DNA of 42,557 nt from Atopobiaceae bacterium. GTDB taxonomy: Bacteria; Actinomycetota; Coriobacteriia; Coriobacteriales; Atopobiaceae. Every line of letters starts with the position of its first letter. Positions within the stretch are counted from its first letter, which is position 1. Under the pieces are notes generated by a model that searched no databases, was not told the DNA's origin, and was given only the letters and a program-made list of their open reading frames with translations. The stretch covers positions 1 through 42,557 of the forward strand of contig JAFWKQ010000108.1 in NCBI GenBank assembly GCA_017545665.1. The letters run 5' to 3'. This document shows, one piece after another, positions 16,119 through 24,330 of the stretch. A program made the translations under genes and the position numbers.

Positions 16119-16559
16119 ATGCCAGAGCGTACCTACAAGTCCAAGCAGATGATCGTTATGCGCCGCGATCTGCGCATGCGCAAGGGAAAGATTGCCGCGC
16201 AGGCAGGACATGCATGCGTGGAGGTCACGCTCATGGCACTCGCGCGTGAGGGCAGGCTCGATCAGGTACGTGTAACGGCAAGCCAAAGCTGGGTTTATCT
16301 GGAAGACGGAGGGACTCCCATCACACCGCTTTCGAGCTGGTTCGATGCAGGCGTTGCCAAGGTCTGCGTATATGTGGACGGCGAGGAGGCATTGCTCGAT
16401 CTCGCGGCGCGCGGCCGAGAAGCGGGCTTTGCCGTCGCCTTGGTGCGTGATGCCGGCTTTACCGAATTCCACGGCGAGCCAACCTACACCTGCCTTGCCT
16501 TCGAGCCTCTCTACCCGGATCAGATCGACCCATTGACGGGCGACCTTCCACTGTACTAG
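16119..16559 (+). CDS. Peptidyl-tRNA hydrolase, PTH2 (archaeal/eukaryotic) type
   Basis: The protein has 146 residues. The signature KQMIVMRRDLRMRKGKIAAQ followed by AGHACVE is that of the Pth2 family, which cleaves peptidyl-tRNA and is structurally unrelated to bacterial Pth. Two adjacent ATGs (16116 and 16119) follow an AAGGGGA site that overlaps the glpK stop; the second has better spacing and was chosen. Being ten bases after glpK, it is probably the third gene of that transcript. Bacterial Pth2 is less common but known in actinobacteria. Whether this genome also has a normal pth cannot be seen. Confidence 0.85.
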   Translation: MPERTYKSKQMIVMRRDLRMRKGKIAAQAGHACVEVTLMALAREGRLDQVRVTASQSWVYLEDGGTPITPLSSWFDAGVAKVCVYVDGEEALLDLAARGREAGFAVALVRDAGFTEFHGEPTYTCLAFEPLYPDQIDPLTGDLPLY

Positions 16560-16573
16560 CGGGAAGCCACAAG

Positions 16574-16629
16574 TTAGGGACGGGCCCCGGGTTCAGGATC
16601 TTAGACCTGAACCCGGGGCCCGTCCCTTA
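16574..16629. repeat. Long near-perfect palindrome, GGGACGGGCCCC type
   Basis: Arms 16574-16597 and 16606-16629 pair over 24 bases with one mismatch, which gives a 22-bp perfect core around an eight-base loop. It sits between the convergent PTH2 and aldo/keto reductase genes and probably ends both transcripts, although no T-run follows. Confidence 0.85.
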
Positions 16630-16648
16630 GTCTACGCACCCGTATTGG

Positions 16649-17785
16649 TTAGCGCTCGAAGTGCGCGGCAACCTCCTCAATCAGGCGGGTAATGGGCAAA
16701 TGCTGCGGACACATTTCCTCGCACTGACCGCAGCCAATGCACTCGCTCGCCTTGCCAAACTCCTCGGCTAGCTTGTCGTAGTTGGTAAAGTTGATGGTCC
16801 AGCCTTTGTGCTCAAGGTCGTCCCGCATATCCTCGTTGTAGAGCGAGAAGTACTCGGGTATGCAGATTCTCATAGGACAGCCATCGGTGCAGTAGTGACA
16901 GCCCGTGCAGGCAACGGCGATCTGCTTGTTTATAATGGCTGCGACTTCAAAGCAGGCGTCTTTCTCGGCATCCGTAAGGGGCACGAAGTTTTCCATATAC
17001 GACAGGTTGTCCTGCATCTGCTCCAGGTCGCTCATGCCCGAGAGCACGCACATCACGTTTGGCAGACTTGCCACAAAGCGGATGGCCCAACTCGCCTCCG
17101 AGAGGTTGGAGTCAAGGCCCTCAAGAACCTTCTCTGCATCCGCCGGCACGTTTGCCAGCGTGCCTCCCTTAATGGGCTCCATTACGATAACGGGCTTGTT
17201 GTGCTTAGTCGCCACCTCGTAGCAGGCACGCGACTGAATCCACTCGCTCTCCCAGTCCAGGTAATTGATCTGCAGTTGTACGAACTCCATCTGCGGGTGT
17301 TTGGTAAGGATCTTGTCGAGCAACTCGGCGCTATCGTGGAATGAGAAGCCCACATGCTTAACCAGGCCCGCCTCCTTCTTTTGCAGCAGCCAGTCGAAGC
17401 AGTCGAACTTCTCGTAATGAGGAAGGCTCGACTCCTCGATACCATGTAGCAGGTAGTAGTCAAAGTACTCTGCACCCGTCTTATCCAACTGGGCATTGAA
17501 TACCTCGTCGCGACCCTCAAGCGAGTTGAAGAACTCGTTATGCAGCTTGGTTGCGAGCGTAAAAGACTCGCGCGGGTAACGGCTCGTCAGCGCTTCCTTT
17601 ACCACGCTTTCGCTTGCAAATCCGTTGTACATCCATGCGGTGTCGAAGTAGGTAAAGCCCTTATCCAAAAAGGCATCTACCATTTTCTTTACCTGCTCCA
17701 CGTCTACGGACGCGGCGTCGTTTGGGTTTATTTGCGGCAGGCGCATGAGACCAAACCCGAGCTTCTTCTGTGGCATAAAATCCAT
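16649..17785 (-). CDS. Aldo/keto reductase with C-terminal 2x[4Fe-4S] ferredoxin domain
   Basis: The protein has 378 residues. The AKR barrel carries the catalytic tetrad Asp48, Tyr53, Lys80 and His114. After the barrel come two CxxCxxCxxxC clusters, Cys293/296/299/303 and Cys349/352/355/359, each followed by a Pro-containing stretch like bacterial ferredoxins. The family is common in anaerobes. It presumably couples ferredoxin-type electron flow to carbonyl reduction, but the substrate is unknown. A GGGAGA site precedes the ATG. The gene is followed by a palindrome and preceded by a 627-base gene-free stretch. Confidence 0.92.
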   Translation of the reverse strand: MDFMPQKKLGFGLMRLPQINPNDAASVDVEQVKKMVDAFLDKGFTYFDTAWMYNGFASESVVKEALTSRYPRESFTLATKLHNEFFNSLEGRDEVFNAQLDKTGAEYFDYYLLHGIEESSLPHYEKFDCFDWLLQKKEAGLVKHVGFSFHDSAELLDKILTKHPQMEFVQLQINYLDWESEWIQSRACYEVATKHNKPVIVMEPIKGGTLANVPADAEKVLEGLDSNLSEASWAIRFVASLPNVMCVLSGMSDLEQMQDNLSYMENFVPLTDAEKDACFEVAAIINKQIAVACTGCHYCTDGCPMRICIPEYFSLYNEDMRDDLEHKGWTINFTNYDKLAEEFGKASECIGCGQCEEMCPQHLPITRLIEEVAAHFER

Positions 17786-18412
17786 GGTGACTCTCCCGTC
17801 TTTAGGCTCTCCTTTGTATAGAATACGACATTTGGGCAGATGCAGACAAATACCTATAGAGCATGGTTAACCATACCCATAAGTAGCGTTCACACACCCA
17901 TGCACGGCCCGTATGCGACTGGGTAGCCAGACGCGACCTCCCGCCTCCTACGGAATGCCTTTTCGGTGGGGCGGTGGCTGAGGGCTACGCAACGTGTACA
18001 CGGGGCGTCAGGATTTGCATAAAAAACGGTAAAACACCAGTTGTCGTCTGGCAGTTGGGAATTGTTTGGCGGTTCGTGTACATCTGGACTTTTTATAATG
18101 TACACGAACCGCCATCTTTTTCATAAAAAGTGGTAAAACCGCAGTTGTTTTCGCCTTCGCCCAAAATTCCTGGCGGTCCGTGTACACCTTTCCCCTTGGA
18201 CACCGTACACGTACCGAAAAATACACCCGTTCCCTCTGGCTGCGACCCATTCCATACCACGCCACGAGCTCCACTCGTCCCTTTCGCCCCCAAACCCTCC
18301 CGCATGCGAGTCACAGGCGATGCGAGCGCTGGGCATGCGAAAGAGCCCGGCGGCCGGGTGGACGCACCGTTGGCGTTACATGCGATTGCCAGCCAGTCGG
18401 ATGCTCGCCCTA
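17786..18412. other. Gene-free stretch of 627 bases carrying a repeat array
   Basis: Open frames here on both strands overlap, lack ribosome sites and are made of the repeat units at 17993-18216, so I do not call a gene. The part next to the reductase (17786-17985) should hold its promoter, but I could not pick convincing boxes. The part near 18240-18412 holds nothing I recognise. Confidence 0.6.
17993..18216. repeat. Tandem palindromic array A (TGTACACG arms)
   Basis: Unit a (about 17993-18083) and unit b (18098-18187) are each 90-91 bases long. Both start with a TGTACACG-containing arm and end with its inverse (CGTGTACA). Their spacers are related: ATAAAAAACGGTAAAAC in a matches ATAAAAAGTGGTAAAAC in b, and both continue into CAGTTGT. 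The a/b junction forms a perfect 16-bp inverted repeat (18068-18083 with 18098-18113). A third, truncated left arm lies at 18203-18216. It is located 3' of the minus-strand HD gene. Confidence 0.85.
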
Positions 18413-19018
18413 TTACTGCGCCGACGCATCGTCGACCAGGTTACCGAGCTCCACGTGCTTGTCCAATACCTCGTCAATATAGTCGGCAAGCTCGCATGAG
18501 CCCAAACGCGTTACGGCATTGCGCGAGGCCGGCATAGAGCGCGCAACGCCACGCTCTTTCCAATCGCTGCCTCCATTGGCATCGTTGAGCATCATGGGCT
18601 GCACGTTGTCCATCGCATGGGCAAAGTGCGCCTCCGGCGTTTCGTTTGCCTCGAACTCCTCCCAGATGCCACGCAGCTCCTGCGCCTGATCAGGAGGAAG
18701 CATCGCATACAGGCGATCCGCCGCTTCCAACTCGCGCTCATGCGCGGTGGCTTGGCCAGCCTCGTCGTAGGCGTAGGTGTCGCCCGCGTATATTTCCACC
18801 AAGTCGTGCGTAAGCGTCATTATTATGGTACGCGCAAGGTCTATGGGCTCATTTGCATACTCGCGAAGCAGGTAGGCCATCACGCTCATGTGCCACGCAT
18901 GCTCCGCGTCGTTCTCGCGCCTGCGATGCCCCGTTAAATAGGTACGACGAAGGACGTCCTTCTCGGCATCGATGGTAAGGGCAAACGCAAGCTGTTTGGC
19001 CAAACGTTCACGGTCCAT
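18413..19018 (-). CDS. HD-domain phosphohydrolase, YfbR/HDDC2-like
   Basis: The protein has 201 residues from the ATG at 19018, supported by an AGGGGA site inside the end of the preceding gene; a start at 19039 is possible but unsupported. The metal-binding pattern is RRRENDAEHAWHMS (His40, His43), then His71-Asp72 in THDLVEIYAGDT. This is the pattern of 5'-deoxynucleotidases such as YfbR and of HDDC2. The likely substrates are nucleoside monophosphates; specificity cannot be read from sequence. It forms an operon with the upstream GATase-like gene, with an eight-base gap. Confidence 0.85.
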   Translation of the reverse strand: MDRERLAKQLAFALTIDAEKDVLRRTYLTGHRRRENDAEHAWHMSVMAYLLREYANEPIDLARTIIMTLTHDLVEIYAGDTYAYDEAGQATAHERELEAADRLYAMLPPDQAQELRGIWEEFEANETPEAHFAHAMDNVQPMMLNDANGGSDWKERGVARSMPASRNAVTRLGSCELADYIDEVLDKHVELGNLVDDASAQ

Positions 19019-19026
19019 AAGATCCC

Positions 19027-19731
19027 CTATCGCTTGCAAGCATCCACGAAGTGCTGCACAATGCGCTTTTGTCGCTCATCCACATCCCATATCCACTCGG
19101 GATGCCATTGAACTCCCCACACAAAGCGCTTGCCAGGCATCCACGTGCCTTCCACCACACCGTCCATCGAGTGCGCGAGCGGCACCAACTCCGGCGCCAC
19201 GCGACGCACCGCCTGATGGTGCACACTGTTAACCGGCAGCACGTCGACTTCTAAGAACTCATGCAACGGCTCCCCCTTCTCCAAGACAACCTTATGACAC
19301 AAGCTCTCGAAGGGCGGCTCCATGGCATGGTTAATCGTTTGCGGCATCTGCGTGGCAAGGTCTTGGTAAAGCGAACCGCCAAGGTATACGTTAAGGATTT
19401 GCGAACCACGACAAATGCCCAAGAGGGGCATGTCCTCTTCTAGGGCCTTGTCGAGCAAACGATACTCAAGTTCGTCGCGTATGGGCTGAAGCTCGCCACA
19501 CTGCTCTATGGGATCTTCGCCATACAGGCGCGGATTCACGTCCGCGCCGCCCGTAAGAATCAGACCGTCGCATATGGAGAGCATCTGCTCCACGTCAACG
19601 GCATCCGAGTTAAAGGGAAGCACCAAGGGAATGGCACCACAAGCGTACAAAACATCCAAATAGCCCGGACGCATCCACAAACCGCGCTTCTCTGCGTCAT
19701 ACAACGGCGAGAGGCCAATTATCGGCTTCAT
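19027..19731 (-). CDS. Class-I glutamine amidotransferase-like gamma-glutamyl hydrolase (peptidase C26)
   Basis: This 234-residue cytoplasmic enzyme has the nucleophile Cys107 in GICRGSQ and His210/Glu212 in WHPEW. The LTGGADVNPRLYGE stretch is typical of the PuuD group, which hydrolyses gamma-glutamyl-GABA or related gamma-glutamyl amides. No putrescine-pathway genes are near, so the substrate is open. It is the first gene of a two-gene unit with the HD hydrolase and is divergent from msrC. A purine-rich GGGGAGCGAGGG stretch precedes the ATG. Confidence 0.88.
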   Translation of the reverse strand: MKPIIGLSPLYDAEKRGLWMRPGYLDVLYACGAIPLVLPFNSDAVDVEQMLSICDGLILTGGADVNPRLYGEDPIEQCGELQPIRDELEYRLLDKALEEDMPLLGICRGSQILNVYLGGSLYQDLATQMPQTINHAMEPPFESLCHKVVLEKGEPLHEFLEVDVLPVNSVHHQAVRRVAPELVPLAHSMDGVVEGTWMPGKRFVWGVQWHPEWIWDVDERQKRIVQHFVDACKR

Positions 19732-19829
19732 TCCCTCGCTCCCCTTTCACAGAACGAAGACAAAAACGTAGGAAGATAGTACCTTATACGCAGTCATACG
19801 AGAGTGCGAGCTCATAAGGAGCATGGAAA

Positions 19830-20330
19830 ATGACGAGTTCATCCACAGACTTTAAACTACTTGCCGCCCAGGTTGAGGCATTGACGAGCGAGCGACTCCA
19901 CTGGGTCACAACGCTCGCAAACACCTCCGCCCTGCTTGCCCAGGAGCTCAACGGCATAAACTGGGTCGGCTTCTACTTGGCCGGTGACTTCGTGGACGCT
20001 TCCCTGCCCGCAGACGAGCTCGTTCTGGGGCCCTTCCAAGGGAAGGTGGCCTGCACGCGCATACCCTGGGGCAAGGGTGTTTGCGGCACGGCGGCGCAGC
20101 TCAACAGGACGATGCGCATAGATGACGTGCACAGCTTTGCCGGCCACATTGCCTGCGACATCGCCTCGGCATCCGAGATCGTGGTGCCCTTGCACGCAAA
20201 AGGGCGCGTAGTGGGCGTGCTGGACATAGACAGTCCCCTGCCCGCACGCTTTGACGAGACCGATCAAGCCGACTTCGAGCTCATCGCAGGCATTGTTGAG
20301 AATGCGTTACTGGTAGCGCCAGCCACCTAG
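19830..20330 (+). CDS. msrC: Free methionine-(R)-sulfoxide reductase (GAF domain)
   Basis: This 166-residue single GAF-domain protein contains NWVGFYL, LGPFQGKVACTRIPWGKG and FAGHIACD. The three cysteines expected for the fRMsr mechanism are present: Cys75, Cys85 and Cys109. It reduces free Met-R-sulfoxide in the cytoplasm, using thioredoxin. AAGGAG stands eight bases before the ATG. It is divergent from the GATase-like gene, with about 98 bases between starts, and stands alone. Confidence 0.93.
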   Translation: MTSSSTDFKLLAAQVEALTSERLHWVTTLANTSALLAQELNGINWVGFYLAGDFVDASLPADELVLGPFQGKVACTRIPWGKGVCGTAAQLNRTMRIDDVHSFAGHIACDIASASEIVVPLHAKGRVVGVLDIDSPLPARFDETDQADFELIAGIVENALLVAPAT

Positions 20331-20417
20331 CACCATCCAACTGCACCAATTCGCCGCCTGGCGCACCATCATTGCAATTTTATGCGAAAAAAGGAAAAAT
20401 ACAGATTTATGTGATTC

Positions 20418-20445
20418 GTACGCATACCATCTTGCATGGTTGTAC
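20418..20445. promoter_or_regulatory. Inverted repeat in the leader of the peptide importer
   Basis: CCAT-CTTGC-ATGG is flanked by GTAC on both sides. It lies 20-50 bases before the binding-protein start and could be an operator or a leader hairpin. Support is weak. Confidence 0.3.
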
Positions 20446-20465
20446 TCACTAGAGAAAGGAAGAGT

Positions 20466-22130
20466 ATGTCAACCAACATGAATCGCCGTACGTTCGTGCA
20501 GGGCAGCCTTGCCGCCAGCGTCCTGGCAACGCTCGCAGGCTGCGGCAAGAAGCAGGATGCCGCACAGTCGACCTCAGGCGGCGCGGGTACCGCCGCAAGC
20601 GGCGCCTTTAGGTACTACATCAGCAGCCCCGACTGCATCGATCCCTATAACGTAAACGAGGATCAGGGCACGCAGGTAACCTACAATCTGTTCGACTCGC
20701 TTACCGACTTCGACTACGAGGCCGGAAAGATCATTGGCAAGGCAGCGGAGAGCTGGGAGCCTTCCGACGGCGGCAAGAAGTTCACCTTCCATCTGGTTAA
20801 GGGTGCCAAGTTCCACAACGGCGACCCCGTTAACTCCGAGGCCTTCAAGCGCGCTTGGACTCGCGTGGTAAGCCCCACCTACGGCAAGGAGAACGCAGGT
20901 GTCCTGGACTATCACCTGGGCATGGTAAAGGGCTACGCGGACGTTCTTGCGGGAAAGACCGAGGACTTTGTTGGCCTCACCTGCCCCGACGAGAACACCT
21001 TCGTGGTTGAGCTTTCCATGGCCTACCCCGACTTCCCCTACGTTGCCGCCCATCCCTGCCTGGGTCCCGTTCCCAAGGCCGCTGTCGATGACCCCAAGGC
21101 CTTCTACAAGGCTCCCATCGGCAACGGACCCTTCATGATGGATGGCGAGTGGGTTGACGGGCAGTACATCAACGTCAAGCGCTTCGACGACTACTATGGC
21201 ACTCCCGCTTCGATTGGCGCCATACAGTTCAACATCCAGAAGGACGTCGAAACCGCCTATCGCGAGTTCCAGGCTGGCAACTACGACAAGTCCGAGGTTC
21301 CGGCTCCGCAAACCAACGAAGCCATCAGCCAGTACGGACAGTCCACAGACGGCTTCACCGGAACGCCTGGCCACCAGTTCCTCACCGGCGAGGAGGCTTC
21401 GGTCTACTACCTCAACATGACGGTCACCGACGAGACGCTCAAGGACCCGGACGTTCGCCGCGCCATCAGCCTCGCCATCAACCGCCAGGCAATCTGCGAC
21501 AACCTGTTCCAGGGGCTGCGCAAGCCGGCAGACGACATTCTTCCGCCCTCGATCCCGGGATACGAGAAGGGCGCTTGGCAGTACTCCCACTACGACAAAG
21601 AGGCAGCCATAAAGCTGCTCGACGCCAAGTATCCTGCAGACGCCAACGGCAAGCGCAACCTTTCCATCCAGCTCTCGTTCAACCCCGAGGGTGGACACAA
21701 GGAGATCATGGAGATGGTCCAGTCCGACCTCGAAGCCGTTGGCTTTACCGTCACCTCCGACACGCGCGAGTGGAGCGCCATTCTGGACGACTACCGCAAG
21801 GGCAACACGCAGGCCGGTCGTCTGGGCTGGACCGCCGACTACCCCATTGCGGACAACTTCCTCTACTCGCTGTTCAAGTCCGACTCGGGCGACAACTGCT
21901 CGAAGTACAACAACGCCGAGGTCGATAAGGCACTCGAGGCCGCACGCAGCACCATCGACGACAAGGAGCGCATAGCCGCCATGACCGCCGTGAGCAAGAT
22001 GGTCGGCGACGACTGCCCCATCGCGCCCATCATGTACTACTCTCACCGCGAGATTACCAGCGACAAGGTTGCCAGCTTCAACTTTGACGCCGGCCGTCAT
22101 CCCCATCTTGACACCGCCAAGATGGCCTAG
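20466..22130 (+). CDS. oppA: Oligopeptide ABC importer, substrate-binding lipoprotein
   Basis: The protein has 554 residues from the ATG at 20466, which follows AAAGGAAGAG; the frame extends ten codons upstream without support. The N-terminus has a twin-arginine-like NRRTFVQG motif and a lipobox LAGC with Cys26, so it is a lipid-anchored extracellular protein probably exported folded. The body is a family-5 solute-binding protein (FHNGDPVNSEAFKRAWTRV, DVRRAISLAINRQAI, LGWTADYPIADNFLYSL). It captures peptides and hands them to the permeases encoded downstream. A terminator-like hairpin separates it from the permease genes. Confidence 0.92.
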   Translation: MSTNMNRRTFVQGSLAASVLATLAGCGKKQDAAQSTSGGAGTAASGAFRYYISSPDCIDPYNVNEDQGTQVTYNLFDSLTDFDYEAGKIIGKAAESWEPSDGGKKFTFHLVKGAKFHNGDPVNSEAFKRAWTRVVSPTYGKENAGVLDYHLGMVKGYADVLAGKTEDFVGLTCPDENTFVVELSMAYPDFPYVAAHPCLGPVPKAAVDDPKAFYKAPIGNGPFMMDGEWVDGQYINVKRFDDYYGTPASIGAIQFNIQKDVETAYREFQAGNYDKSEVPAPQTNEAISQYGQSTDGFTGTPGHQFLTGEEASVYYLNMTVTDETLKDPDVRRAISLAINRQAICDNLFQGLRKPADDILPPSIPGYEKGAWQYSHYDKEAAIKLLDAKYPADANGKRNLSIQLSFNPEGGHKEIMEMVQSDLEAVGFTVTSDTREWSAILDDYRKGNTQAGRLGWTADYPIADNFLYSLFKSDSGDNCSKYNNAEVDKALEAARSTIDDKERIAAMTAVSKMVGDDCPIAPIMYYSHREITSDKVASFNFDAGRHPHLDTAKMA

Positions 22131-22142
22131 CAAATAGACTCT

Positions 22143-22201
22143 GCCAAAAAGGGCGCCCCATCGGAGCACGCAAAAGCTCCGGTGGGGCGTCTCCCTTTTG
22201 G
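22143..22201 (+). terminator. Hairpin between oppA and oppB
   Basis: Nested pairing CCAAAA/TTTTGG, GGGCGCCCC with its partner, and CGGAGC/GCTCCG with an ACGCAAAA loop make a strong hairpin. It is followed by a short T-rich tract inside the stem end. It probably gives partial termination, so that more binding protein than permease is made. Confidence 0.75.
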
Positions 22202-22356
22202 TGCCTACGCTAAGGAATCGCCAAGCTTTTTTCTTTCGTATTGGTATCATTTTTGACCTTATCAACAAAACATTACGCAAAGTATGTAATACTTCTGTAG
22301 TTCATACGTTGCGAGACTACCCGTTTTGTATACGGTCGGAGGAGTAGATCGTCATC

Positions 22357-23391
22357 ATGGCCAAATACATTGTTCGGCGCGTGCTGCAGTTCATTCCTGT
22401 GTTCTTAGGCGTCACCATAATCATGTTCCTGTTGCAAAACGTTGTTCCAGGAGACCCCATTAAGCTCATTGCGGGAGACAAGGCCATGTCACCCGAAGCA
22501 GAGCTAGCAATCAAAGCCGACCACGGGCTCGTGGTCACCGACGAAAACGGCAAGCCGGTACTGGACGAGAAAACCGGCGAGCCCATCCCCACGCCACTCA
22601 TCCAGCAGTACTTTAACTACCTCAACGGATTGGTCCATGGCGACTTGGGAACGTCGTACAAGCGCAACCTTCCCGTTACCGAGATTCTTCTGCAAAAGTA
22701 TCCCTATACCGTTCGGCTGGCACTGGTAGGCATCGTAATAGAGGCGATTATAGGCATAGGTGCGGGTATTATATCGGCCATAAAACGCTATTCCTTCTGG
22801 GATACGCTCGTAACGCTGTCCACTTCAATCCTCGTTGCCATGCCTGCGTTCTGGCTCGGCATGCTCTTGCAGCTCTTCTTTGGCGTCCTTTGCAAAAACT
22901 GGACAAACGGCGCGTTCTACCTGCCCATATCGTTTAACGCCAATGGCGAGTTCCAAGATTGGGTCTACTACATACTGCCCGCGTTTACCCTCGCGTCCGT
23001 ATCGACCGCCTACACCTCGCGCATCATGCGCTCGCAGCTGTTGGAGGTCATGAACGCAGACTACATTCGGACGGCGCGCGCCAAGGGCTTGTCACGTAAG
23101 GCGGTCATCTGGCGCCATGCGCTCAAGAACGCCCTCATCCCGGTTGTTACCTATATTGGCATCGACTTTGGCGTCATGCTTTCGGGCGCCATCCTAACCG
23201 AGACGGTATTCAACTGGCCCGGCGTCGGCAACGAGATCTATCTGGCGATCTCGCAACGCGACTGGCCCATCGTCATGGGTGGCGTAACCATCATCGTCAT
23301 CGTGGTAATGATCATCAACCTACTGGTAGACATCAGCTACGCCTTCCTCGACCCACGCATTAGGCTTGGCGCGTCGAGCAACAAGAACTAA
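22357..23391 (+). CDS. oppB: Oligopeptide ABC importer, permease 1
   Basis: This 344-residue integral membrane protein has the typical first helix (VLQFIPVFLGVTIIMF) and the VVPGDP motif. The cytoplasmic coupling loop is ADYIRTARAKGLS, and the ending is FLDPRIR. Compared with the usual pattern, the first outside loop carries an extra charged stretch of about 20 residues (around 58-82, VTDENGKPVLDEKTG). The ribosome site GGAGGAG is 12 bases from the ATG, farther than usual. With oppC it forms the translocation pore. Confidence 0.92.
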   Translation: MAKYIVRRVLQFIPVFLGVTIIMFLLQNVVPGDPIKLIAGDKAMSPEAELAIKADHGLVVTDENGKPVLDEKTGEPIPTPLIQQYFNYLNGLVHGDLGTSYKRNLPVTEILLQKYPYTVRLALVGIVIEAIIGIGAGIISAIKRYSFWDTLVTLSTSILVAMPAFWLGMLLQLFFGVLCKNWTNGAFYLPISFNANGEFQDWVYYILPAFTLASVSTAYTSRIMRSQLLEVMNADYIRTARAKGLSRKAVIWRHALKNALIPVVTYIGIDFGVMLSGAILTETVFNWPGVGNEIYLAISQRDWPIVMGGVTIIVIVVMIINLLVDISYAFLDPRIRLGASSNKN

Positions 23392-23397
23392 AGGGGG

Positions 23398-24330
23398 ATG
23401 TACAACACAATGAGCACAGCTACGGATAAAAAGGAAGCCCCGCAGAGCCAGGCAGCGGCTCCCGCGCGCACGCTTTGGGGCGACGCGTTTGCTCGCCTCA
23501 GGCGGAACAAGCTTGCGGTCTTGGGCGTCATTTGGATCATCTTCATCGTTCTGGTTGCCCTCACGGCCGACCTCTGGGCACCACAGCTGCTCGGCTCACC
23601 CACCGAGATGGACACGACGCAAGCTGCCGCCACCTCCAAGCTGCCCCCTTCTCTTGAGCATCCCTTTGGCACCGACGCTCTCGGACGCGACGTGCTGGTT
23701 CGCGTTATATACGGCGCGCGCGTCTCACTTACCGTCGGCCTGCTCGCAACGGCCATATCCACAATGATAGGCCTCGTAATGGGAGCGCTCGCGGCATACT
23801 ACGGCGGGCTTTGGGACACCATCGTCATGCGATTGGCCGACATATTCCTCGCATTCCCCTACACGCTCTTCGTCGTGGTTATGCTGGCGGTTATGGGTCA
23901 GGGCATCCAGAATGTCTTTATTGCCATCGGCATTCTTGGCTGGCCCTCAATCGCACGCGTGTTTAGAAGTACCATTCTTTCGGTTAAGGAGAACGACTAC
24001 GTGGACGCGGCGCGCGCCCTCGGCGCCTCGGACGTACGCATTATCACACGTCACATCTTCCCCAACTCCGTGGCGTCCATCGTAGTATATGCGACCATGA
24101 ACATCGGCGGCGCCATCCTCACAGAGGCGGCCTTGTCGTTCCTCGGCATGGGCGTCACGCCTCCCAATCCCTCTTGGGGAATCATGATTCAGGATGGACA
24201 GCAGTACCTGGCCACCCAGCCATGGCTCATGCTCATGCCTGGTCTTGCCATTCTTACCACGGTACTCGCCTTCACCCTACTTGGTGACGGCCTGCGCGAT
24301 GCCCTCGACGTAAAGATGAAGGATGCATAA
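23398..24330 (+). CDS. oppC: Oligopeptide ABC importer, permease 2
   Basis: The protein has 310 residues from the first ATG. A start at 23410 (306 residues) is equally plausible, because AAGGGGG abuts the first ATG and stands 12 bases before the second. The N-terminal tail and the LRRNKLAVLGVIWI helix are typical of DppC/OppC, as is HPFGTDALGRDVLVRVIYGAR. The coupling loop is DYVDAARALGAS. Its TAA overlaps the start of oppD (TAATG). Confidence 0.92.
   Translation: MYNTMSTATDKKEAPQSQAAAPARTLWGDAFARLRRNKLAVLGVIWIIFIVLVALTADLWAPQLLGSPTEMDTTQAAATSKLPPSLEHPFGTDALGRDVLVRVIYGARVSLTVGLLATAISTMIGLVMGALAAYYGGLWDTIVMRLADIFLAFPYTLFVVVMLAVMGQGIQNVFIAIGILGWPSIARVFRSTILSVKENDYVDAARALGASDVRIITRHIFPNSVASIVVYATMNIGGAILTEAALSFLGMGVTPPNPSWGIMIQDGQQYLATQPWLMLMPGLAILTTVLAFTLLGDGLRDALDVKMKDA

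Noticed and set aside
18008..18314. Overlapping minus-strand open frames in the 18-kb gene-free region
   Set aside because: They are translations of the repeat units, with no ribosome sites and no recognisable domain.
20574..22280. 568-codon minus-strand open frame opposite oppA
   Set aside because: It is a shadow of the GC-rich oppA codon pattern with Val/Gly/Leu-rich low-information sequence and no ribosome site.
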